Source of the DNA: Otis tarda
Lineage: Eukaryota > Chordata > Aves > Otidiformes > Otididae
Direction of reading: 5' to 3'
Length of the DNA: 64,000 nucleotides
NCBI GenBank assembly: GCA_026413225.1
Contig: JAPMTP010000093.1
Location: 124,001-188,000, forward strand
The notes under the pieces are model-generated. The model was not told where the DNA came from and ran no database searches. It was given only the letters and a program-made list of their open reading frames with translations. The position numbers and the translations under genes were made by a program. Of this stretch, positions 20,056-27,423 are shown piece after piece (within the stretch, counting starts at the first letter, position 1; each line of letters starts with the position of its first letter).

Positions 20056-20224
20056 ACTGGCGACTGCTTTAGCAGCACACGATGAAGGACTGACGCAAAT
20101 GAAGCTGGCATTAGATTATGCCCTTGCGAGGCCTGGCATCGGTTGCAGCGACCTAGAGGGAGTCCCAGGTCTCCAGGGTTACTGCTGTTTGGACTTCAGC
20201 AAGAACGCCTCCTCGGCCTTGTAG
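20003..20224 (+). pseudogene. env: env transmembrane ectodomain fragment, second copy
   Basis: A frame open to TAG 20222-20224 contains a heptad-like helix (ISELATALAAHDEGLTQMKL), LDYALARPGIGC and a CC pair in YCCLDFSKNASS. This resembles the helix plus C...CC region of retroviral transmembrane subunits. The spacing between the first Cys and the CC pair (12 residues) is longer than the usual six, so the motif is altered. An NAS glycosylation site follows. Confidence 0.55.
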
Positions 20225-20301
20225 AAGACGCGTGCGCATGCTGCCCAGTCAGTATTCAACGTCGAAGCCCTAAAGGACTGGGGTAGTTTCCAGACCTGTT
20301 C

Positions 20302-20442
20302 GGTTTACCTAGATGGCTAAGAAATATTGTGTCTATAGGTCTGACAATCCTAGCAGTTGCTTTGATAATGCTTTATTTGTTTCTGTTACTGTTAAGTTTC
20401 GTGCATGCTATGATTGAGGGGTTACTAGGCAACTATTCCTAA
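20302..20442 (+). pseudogene. env: env membrane anchor and tail, second copy
   Basis: An open stretch of 46 codons plus TAA (20440-20442) holds WLRNIVSIGLTILAVALIML followed by more hydrophobic residues and a short tail ending NYS. It has the length and hydrophobicity of a single membrane anchor. It lies about 60 bp before the polypurine tract, as expected at the 3' end of env. Confidence 0.65.
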
Positions 20443-20505
20443 TCAACTATGTTATAGCGGCATCCGCCTCAGGGTACCAGCCATTAGACTAGAATGATTT
20501 AGCAT

Positions 20506-20516
20506 AGAGGGGGGAA
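20506..20516 (+). other. Polypurine tract of younger provirus
   Basis: AGAGGGGGGAA lies directly before the 3' LTR start (TGTGGGGG at 20518). This is the usual site of plus-strand priming. Confidence 0.9.
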
Positions 20517-20517
20517 T

Positions 20518-20867
20518 TGTGGGGGTAACGTTAGCAGGGCTGCATGTATGCAGGAGGGGCAGTCTGCAGTGATTCACGCGCTAGGCGCGGATAGGTCCAT
20601 GGGCGCAGGGGGCAGGTGCGTCCACGTACGTGGTGGGCACGGATAAGTCCATGGGTGCAGGTGCAGGTGCGTGGCGGGCATGGATGGGTCCATGGGTGCA
20701 GGGGGGCGGGTGTGTTCGTGTGCGCAGCGGGTGTACGGGTATTTAACCCTTTGTTGCGCAGCATTAAATTGAAGGCTTGGCTTGACGGTATCCGTGTGAT
20801 GCCCTGCTTTCCCCGGAGCGGGGCTCCGGTGCGTGCGGGGTAGGTTAGCTGGCAAGAGAAGCCTGCA
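20518..20867 (+). repeat. 3' LTR of younger provirus (350 bp)
   Basis: Same sequence as the 5' LTR except for one extra G in the initial G-run, by eye over the full length. TATTTAA and ATTAAA occupy the equivalent positions. It ends GCCTGCA at 20867, followed by the GTGAT target duplication. Confidence 0.92.
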
Positions 20868-20872
20868 GTGAT
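20868..20872 (+). repeat. Target-site duplication, right copy (GTGAT)
   Basis: Matches 15324-15328 exactly. In the empty site these bases are part of the env membrane-anchor frame. Confidence 0.85.
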
Positions 20873-20963
20873 CTTCTTGATTAGCTTAGGAATTTTATTA
20901 ATATTAACTATTATGCTGTACCTATGGGTTTGGAGAATGTTTAAGAAAGTAACACTGTCGTAG
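20868..20963 (+). pseudogene. env: env membrane anchor of the old gamma-like ERV
   Basis: From GTG 20868 the frame reads VIFLISLGILLILTIMLYLW, then VWRMFKKV, to TAG 20961-20963: a hydrophobic anchor plus a short basic tail. Read through the target duplication it continues the frame TTVPPVV that ends at 15328 on the far side of the younger provirus. This shows that the provirus landed just before the anchor of the older ERV's env. The last codons overlap the start of an LTR-like repeat at 20956. Confidence 0.75.
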
Positions 20964-21037
20964 TTCAGCCCCGATCACGACCAGACTACGCAGTCTCTCT
21001 CTCACTCCCCCCACCCTCCGAGAGAACAGGGGGAGAT
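20956..21037. repeat. LTR-end-like direct repeat, copy 1
   Basis: 82 bp beginning TGTCGTAGTTCAGCCCC and containing CCAGACTACGCAGTCTCTC and GAGAACAGGGGGAGA. Copy 2 lies at 21948-22030 in the same orientation. They may be matching ends of a pair of LTRs. Read on the minus strand they end CTACGACA and CTACAGCA. Confidence 0.7.
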
Positions 21038-21947
21038 AATATAAAGAAAAACAGCTCGAGGTTTGAGATAAGGACAGGGAGAAAATCCTTAAAGTTACCG
21101 TTACGGGCAAAACAGACTCCTCTTGGGGAAAACTATTCATTTATTACTACAAACAGCAAGATAATGAGACAGAGAACAAGATAACCTCCCTCCACCCCTC
21201 CCTCTTCCCAAGCTTAACATTATCTCTACTACCTCCCCCCCCCGAGTTGCACAGGAAAGGGAAGAGGGAATGGGGATTGCGGTCAGTTCATCACACGTTG
21301 TTTTACGCCGCTGCTTCATGGTCGGGGGAAGAACTCCTCACATTCCTCCCCTGCCCTGTTGTGGGGTCCCTCCCATACATCACAGTCCTTCGTGAAACTG
21401 CTCCGGCGTGGGTCATCTCTTCCACGGAGCGCAGTCTCTCCAGAATGGCTGTCCCAGCGGGCCCTCCACGGGTCGATTCGGGCCCAGTCAGCAGCCTGGC
21501 AAGAGGCCAGAGGGTGAGGCCTGCAAGGCCCATGAGGCCTGTGCCTCCCCCTCTGTGCCTCTGCCCCCGCTCAGCTTCTTCACATCTTCTCTTCTCTTTT
21601 TTTTTTCTTCTGTTTTCCCCTTCTTACATATGTTATCGCAGAGGCGTTATCACAGAACATTCTGCTACCAATCGGCTCAGCTTTGGCCAGCAGCGGGTCC
21701 GCCCTAGGCCTGGCCGAATCCACTGAACAAAGGGGAGCGACTTATAGCAGTTTCCTACAGAAGCTACCACATTAGGCTCCCCCCTCCCCCTTAAACAAAA
21801 CCGTGTATGACGCTTCATATCATTCAGGGAAACTGTTTAAGTAAAAGAATTTACTTAGTGTGATAAAAAGGGGGATTGATATAGGGGACCACGTAGAAAT
21901 GGGGACAATAAGTTAATCACAACTATATATGTATGCACTTAAAGAAT
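21038..21947. other. Unassigned sequence between LTR-like repeats
   Basis: No reading frame with recognisable homology. There is an AATAAA on the minus strand near 21134-21139, a pyrimidine-only tract at about 21585-21628, and a run of C and T at 21773-21791 that reads on the minus strand as a polypurine tract followed by TAATGTGGTAGC. This would fit an LTR in minus orientation from about 21771 to 20956, but the second LTR is not convincingly present beyond 82 bp. Confidence 0.4.
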
Positions 21948-22030
21948 TGCTGTAGTTCAGCCCCAATCGGGACCAGACTACGCAGTCTCTCTCTCACTCC
22001 CCGCCCCCCTCCAAGAGAACAGGGGGAGAT
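21948..22030. repeat. LTR-end-like direct repeat, copy 2
   Basis: 83 bp matching 20956-21037 with several substitutions; begins TGCTGTAGTTCAGCCCC. Beyond about 22030 similarity to the sequence after copy 1 fades quickly. Confidence 0.7.
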
Positions 22031-22462
22031 TTGGTAAACAAAAGAAAACCAGGAAAAAAAACAAACACGTGGGTTGAGATTGAACAAAAAGTAAATTTAA
22101 CAGTAATGACAGAAGGAAACAAAACAGTGATGCAATACAAATACAGTATAATGGCTTACAACAAATCTCCACACTTAGTTCCTTCCAAGTAGCAGGAGGC
22201 TCCCTTCAGCACCCTCCTCACTTATATGCTGAGCATGATGTCAGATGGGATGGAATAGCCCTTTGGCTCATTTGTGTAAATTAACCCCAGCTGTTAGCTA
22301 ATTAGTTAACTATCCCAGCCATAGGAGCTACCAGCTGCAGTTCTCCACCCAGCTCAGGTAAATATTAACTCTATCCTAGCCAGAACCAGGACAAGAATAT
22401 AGTTATAAAACATAGTCACGTAACCATAGAGCTTAGAGAAACAATTAATGGAGGAGGAAGTC
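22031..22462. other. AT-rich sequence, no gene recognised
   Basis: No supported coding frame. A purine run GGAGGAGGAAG at 22451-22461 lies just before the putative 3' LTR of the old ERV and could be its polypurine tract. Confidence 0.4.
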
Positions 22463-22866
22463 TGTTTTTTTCTTTTCCTGACGAAGGACTCATTTGTAAG
22501 GAGTGAGAAACAGTCTCGCATTATCTCAAGGGAGTGATTAGAAAGAACAAGAATTCAAAACCAGGATGGCATGTGTCACAAATACGTCTATAAACCTCCT
22601 TGCTAAAGGAAAACAGATGGTTAACAAGGACATGAATCAGCTCAAGCTGATAAGAACACTGCAAGCTTGCATGATCATTGCATTCTAGGCTAAAGGTGAA
22701 AAGTACACCATGAAGAAGACCTACGGCCTTCATCCCAAGGACCACCGAAGACCCCTGCCCACAATTATTGGGAGAATTTGCGCAAGTGCGAAGGACTGAT
22801 AAGCTAATTAGCATACGAAGCGAGAGTAGGCGGGTTTAGGTTATGAATATGTATAGGTGTCAATTG

Positions 22867-23577
22867 AATATTCATAGAATCATAGAATCATAGAATGGTT
22901 AGAGTTGGAAGGGACCTTCAAAGGTCATCTAGTCCAACCCCCCTGCAAGGAGCAGGGACATCCCTGACTAGATCAGGTTGCTCAGAGCCTCATCCAGCCT
23001 GGCCTTGAACGTCTCCAGGGATGGGGCCTCCACCACCTTTCTGGACAACCTGTTCCAGTGTTCTATAACTCGCATTGTAAAAAAATTTTTCCTAATTTCC
23101 AATCTAAATCTACCCCCCTCTATTTTAAAACCATTACCCCTCATCCTATTGCAACAGGCCCTACTAAACAGCCTTTCCCCATCTTTCTTGTAGGCCCCCT
23201 TGAGGTACTGGAAGACCGCTATCAGGTCTCCCCGGAGCCTCCTCTTCTCCAGGCTGAACAGCCCCAATTCTCTCAGCCTGTCCTCATAGGAGAGGTGCTC
23301 CAGCCCTTTTATCATCTTCCTGGCCCTCCTCTGGACCTTCTCCAACTCGTCCATGTCCTTCTTGTGTTGGGGGCTCCAGAACTGGACACAGTACTCCAGG
23401 TGGGGTCTCACCAGGGCAGAGTAGAGGGGGAGAATCACCTCCCTCGACCTGCTGGCCACGCTCCTCTTGATGCAGCCCAGGATGCGGTTGGCCTTCTGGG
23501 CCACAAGGGTGCATTGCCAGCTCATGTTGAGCTTCTCGTCCACCACCACTCCCAAGTCCTTCTCTGGAGTCCTTCAT
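22867..23577 (-). mobile_element. CR1 LINE, 5'-truncated, minus strand
   Basis: On the minus strand it starts within the ORF at about 23577 and ends in the octamer tail at about 22867-22898 (seen on + as CATAGAATCATAGAATCATA). About 0.71 kb, a typical 5'-truncated CR1. It lies inside the old ERV's 3' LTR, between the U3-like sequence and the TATA box. Confidence 0.95.
22968..23577 (-). CDS. CR1 ORF2 C-terminal fragment
   Basis: Minus-strand frame open from the truncation point to the stop at 22968-22970. It includes [20 protein letters not shown] at its start, then [19 protein letters not shown] and [18 protein letters not shown], and ends EALSNLI. It extends about 40 residues further toward the N-terminus than the fragment at 1-546 and is otherwise closely similar to it, differing by scattered substitutions. 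It is uninterrupted but lacks the RT active site and endonuclease, so it is not functional. The internal Met at 23555 is not a real start. Confidence 0.9.
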
Positions 23578-23587
23578 TGTTTTATTG

Positions 23588-23666
23588 TATAAAAATGGGA
23601 TGGTTTGCTACCTCGGGCATGCACGCTTGTGGTGGAGCGATCCCCCGTGCATCTGCACGCAATAAA
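23588..23666 (+). promoter_or_regulatory. TATA box and poly(A) signal of the old ERV 3' LTR
   Basis: TATAAAAA at 23588-23595 and AATAAA at 23661-23666 in the expected order for U3/R. The CR1 insertion just upstream (ends at about 23577) separates this core promoter from the U3 sequence. Confidence 0.7.
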
Positions 23667-23710
23667 CATACCTAGTTTATAACTTCCGAGTTACAGAATC
23701 CATTTCCGCA

Positions 23711-23985
23711 CGTCAATAGTAAGTGTCAGAATCCTGGTGGTGTAGGAAAGCCGAGAGACCCAATGTTTTTGAGCCTGTAGATGCGGTGGGAAGAGTCGGT
23801 GAGGAGCAGCAAGAACTTTTAGAGCAGGCACTTCTGGTGTTGGAGTAATCGTCTGATGTTCGGGATTTATAAGATTTATTCTCAGAGGGCTGCCAGGTTG
23901 ACTTGGTGGCAAATGTCAGAGTCCTGTTGGCCTAGGGAAGCCCAGAGCAATCGTCTGACATTGGGGATTGTCCTGGTCAGTCCTA
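23711..23985 (+). repeat. Short + oriented remnant of diverged satellite
   Basis: Diverged monomer sequence resumes after the ERV LTR: GTCAGAATCCTGGTGGTGTAGG, CCCAATGTTTTTGAGCCTG, GGTGAGGAGCAGCAAGAAC, GGAGTAATCGTCTGATGTTC, then a second, internally deleted monomer to about 23965. It continues the + orientation of block 1. Confidence 0.75.
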
Positions 23986-23997
23986 GACCACCAGGAC
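23970..23997. repeat. Inverted repeat at satellite orientation switch
   Basis: GTCCTGGT (23970-23977) and ACCAGGAC (23990-23997) form a perfect 8 bp stem with a 12-base loop. The + monomer segment at 23721-23747 is also an imperfect inverted copy of 23980-24005, so the switch from + to minus satellite occurs here. Confidence 0.7.
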
Positions 23998-26900
23998 TCC
24001 GACATTTTCCACCATTTGAACCCGGCAGCCCTGTGAGCAGCTCTTGCTGCTCCTCACCGGTTGTTGACGCCACATCTACAACACCACAGACACTGGGACT
24101 CCGGGCTTTCCCTGACGAACGGCGCTTCGACGTTTACCGTCAAGTGCACGGAAGAGCCCACTGAAAAAATACCCTAAAAATCACGAATGTCAGATGATTG
24201 CGCCCACACCAAAAGTGCCAGCAACTAAAGCTGTTGCTGCTGCTCACCGACCATTGACGCCGCACTACAGCACCACAGACACTGGCGCTCCGGGCTTTCC
24301 CTGACGAACAGGGCTTCGACGTTTACCATCAACTGCATAGGAGCACCCACTAAAAAAAATACCATAAAAAATATGAATGTCTGACGATTGCTCCCACAGC
24401 AAAAGTGCCAGCCACTCAAGCTCTTGCTGCTCCTCACCGGCCGTTCACGCCGCATCTACAGCATCACAGACATTGGGGCTTCTGGCTTTTCCGGACGAAC
24501 AGCGCTTCGAAGTTTCCCATCAACTGCACAGGGTCGCCCACTGAAAAAATACCCTAAAAATCACGAATGTCGCACGATTGCTCCCACACCAACAGTGCCA
24601 GACACTAAAGCTCTTTCTGCACCTCACCAGCTGTTGATGCCGCATTTACAGCACCACAGACACTGGGGCTGCGGGCTTTCCCTGACGAACAGTGCTTCGA
24701 CGCTTACATCAGTCGAATGGAATTTCCCCTGAAAAGTACCCTAAAAATCATGAACGTCAGACGATTGCTCCCACACCAAAAGTGCCAGCCACTCAAGCTC
24801 TTGCTGCTCCTCAGCGGCCGTTGATGCCACATCTACAGCACCACAGACACTGGGGCTCCGGGCTTTCCCTGACCAAGAGCTCTTCAATGTTTACCATCAA
24901 CTGCACGGAAGTGCCCACTGAAAAAATACCCTAAAAAACAGGACCAGCACTGACAAAATCCACTAAAAATCACGAACATGGGACGATTGCTCCCATACCA
25001 AAAGTGCCAGCAACTCAAGCTCTTGCTGCTCCTCACCCGGCCATCACACCGCATCTAGAAAACCACAGACACTGGGGCTCTGGGCTTTCCCTGACAAACA
25101 GCGCTTCGAGATTTACCATTAAGTGCTCGGAAGCGCCCACTGAAACAAATACACTAAAAATCATGAATGTCGGACAATTGCTCCCACACCAAAAGTGCCA
25201 GCAACTCAAGCTCTTGCTGCTTATCACTAGCCGTTGACGTTGCATCTACAGCACCACAGACATTGGGGGTCCAATCTGTCCCACATGAACAGCGCTTCAG
25301 CATTTCCCATCAACTGCACAGTGCCGCTCGCGGAAAAAATACCCTAAAAATCACGAACGTCGGACAATTGCTCCCACACCACAACTGCCAGCAACTAAAG
25401 CTCTTGCTGCTCCTCACAGGCCGTTCACGCCGCATCTACAGAAACAGCGACACTGGGGCTCCGGGCTTTCCCTCACGAACAGCGCTTCAAAGTTTACCAT
25501 CAACAGAACAAGGCCATCCACTGATAAAATCCACTAAAAATCACGAGCTTTGGATGATTGCTCCCACACCAAAAGTGCCAGCAACTCAAGCTCTTGCTGC
25601 TCCTCACCAGCCGTTAACGCCGCTCCTACAGCACCAGCAACACTGGGGCTTCGGGATTTCCCTGACGAACAGCGCTTCGACGTTTACCATCAACAGAACA
25701 AGGCCATCCACTGATAAAATCCACTAAAAATCACAAACGTCGGACAATTGCTCCCACACCACAACTGCCAGCAACTAAAGCTCTTGCTGCTCCTCAGCAG
25801 CCGTTCACGTCACATCTACAGCACTACAGACCTTGGGGCTCCGGGCTTTCCATGACCAACAGCGCTTTGACGTTTCCCATCAACTGCAGGGAAGAGCCCA
25901 TTTAAAAAATACCCTAAAAATCACGAACGTCGGACGATTGCTCCCACACCAAAAGTGCCAGAAAGTCAAGCTCTTCCTGCTCCTCACTGGCCGTTGATGC
26001 CGCATCTACAGCACCACCTACACTGGGGCTCCAGGCTTACCCTGATTAACAGCGCTTCGACGTTTACCATCAACTACACAAGGCTGCCCGCTTACAAAAT
26101 GCCCTAAAAATCACGAATATCGGACGATTGCTCCCACACCAAAAGTGCCAGCAACTCAAGCTCTTGCTGCTCCTCACCGGCCATTCGCAGTGCATCTACA
26201 GCACCACATACACTGGGGCTTTGGGCGTTCCCTGATGAACAGCGCTTCGACGTTTACCATCAACTGCACGGAATCGCCCACTGATAAAAATACACTAAAT
26301 ATCACGAACGTCAGACGATTGCTCCCACACCAAAAGTGCCAGCAATTCGAGCTCTTGCTGCTCCTCACCGGCAGTTGAAGCCACATCTACAGCACCACCG
26401 ACACTGGGGCTCCGGGCTTTAAATGACCAACAGCCCTGCGATGTTTAACATCAACTGCACATGGGCCACCCACCGATAAAATACCTTAAAAATCACGAAC
26501 GTCGGACGATTGCTTCCACACTAGAAGTCCCAGCAACTGAAGCTCTTGCTGCTCCTCGCCGGCCGTTGATGCCGCATCTACAGCACCACCGACACTGGGG
26601 CTTCGGGCTTTCCCTGACCCACAGCGCTTCGACTTTTACCATCAACTGCACGGAAGCGCCCACTGAAAAAAAAACCACTAAAAATTACGAACGTCGGACG
26701 ATTGCTACCACACCAAAAGTGCCAGCAACTCAAGCTCTTGCTGCTCCTCACCGGCCCTTCACACGGCATCTACAGTACCAGAGACACTGAGGCTCCGGAC
26801 TTCCCATGAAGAACAGTGCTTCGTCGTTTACCATCAACTGCACAGGGCTGCCCACTTCCAAAATGCCCCAAAATCCACGAACGTCGGACGATTGCTCCCA

Positions 26901-27095
26901 CACCAAAAGTGCCAGCAACTCAAGCTCTTGCTGCTCTTCACTGGCCGTTCACGCCGCATCTACAGCATCACAGACATTGGGGCTTCTGGCTTTTCCGGAC
27001 GAACAGCGCTTCGAAGTTTCCCATCAACTGCACAGGGCCGCCCACTGAAAAAATAACCTAAAAATCACGAATGTCGCACGATTGCTCCCACAGCA
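23986..27095 (-). repeat. Satellite block 2a: diverged C-type monomers, minus orientation
   Basis: About 16 monomers of 185-195 bp read in reverse complement. Marker features are GAACAGCGCTTCG, TACCATCAACTGCAC and CACTAAAAATCACGAA-like segments. They differ from each other far more than A or B monomers do, and resemble the C monomers at 1005-1480 and 9298-9842. A stretch at 24446-24587 recurs almost unchanged at 26947-27091, directly before the A-type block. Confidence 0.9.
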
Positions 27096-27423
27096 AAAGT
27101 GCCAGCCACTCAAGCTCTTGCTGCTCCTCAGCAGCCATTGGTAGCGCATCTACAGCAGCACAGACACTGGGGCTCCGGGCTCTCCCTGAGGAGCAGGGCT
27201 TCGACGTTTGCCACCAGCTGCACCTCGGAGCAACCCGAAAAAAAACCCCGAAAAATCACGAACGTCGGACTATTGCTCCCACACCAAAAGTGCCAGCCAC
27301 TCAAGCACTTGCTGCTCCTCAGCGGCCATTGGCAGCGCATCTACAGCACCACAGACATTGTGGCTCCGGGCTTTCCCTGAGGAGCAGGGCTTTGACATTT
27401 GCCACCAGCTGCACGTGGGCGCC

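Larger units (their letters stand above)
15329..20867 (+). mobile_element. Younger class II-like provirus, defective, nearly identical LTRs
   Basis: Complete proviral outline: 5' LTR, tRNA-Trp-type primer site, gag start, defective interior, polypurine tract, 3' LTR, flanked by a 5 bp direct repeat GTGAT. The two LTRs appear identical apart from one extra G in the G-run near the start of the 3' copy, so integration was recent, or the LTRs have been gene-converted. The interior lacks protease, RT and RNase H. It holds integrase with env remnants twice (17213-18742 and 19031-20442). It inserted into the env remnant of the older ERV. Alpha/beta affinity is inferred from the primer site and the HHCC/DDE integrase with a TWG-GYAC C-terminal motif overlapping the start of env. 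Confidence 0.85.
9843..23710 (+). mobile_element. Old gamma-retrovirus-like ERV, 5'-truncated, carrying nested insertions
   Basis: The order is gag (matrix, p12-like, capsid, nucleocapsid), protease, RT, RNase H, integrase, a short env start, then after the nested provirus at 15329-20867 an env membrane anchor, then a 3' LTR ending at about 23710. The 5' LTR, primer site and start of matrix are missing. The left boundary joins satellite directly to mid-matrix sequence. Class is judged from the capsid major homology region, a single zinc knuckle, the LPQGF and YVDD motifs of RT, a GPF motif in the integrase C-terminus, and a matrix segment containing WWPLYKLENE. It carries many frameshifts and stops. 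Nested insertions are the class II-like provirus, an LTR-like element at 20956-22462 and a CR1 at about 22867-23577. Confidence 0.85.
22463..23710 (+). repeat. 3' LTR of old gamma-like ERV, split by CR1
   Basis: The U3-like part runs from about 22463 to 22868 and the rest from 23578 to 23710, with a CR1 between them. The right part has TATAAAAA at 23588-23595, a GCATGCACGC...GTGCATCTGCACGC stem-loop region and AATAAA at 23661-23666, and ends TTTCCGCA at 23710. The 73 bp from TATA to poly(A) signal is typical of gamma-type LTRs. No matching 5' LTR exists in the window, so the left boundary is inferred from the purine run only. Confidence 0.65.

Noticed and set aside
21247..21726. 159-codon ORF in the unassigned LTR-like region
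   Set aside because: Low-complexity Pro/Arg/Phe-rich product over pyrimidine-rich DNA, with no similarity I recognise and no supporting context.
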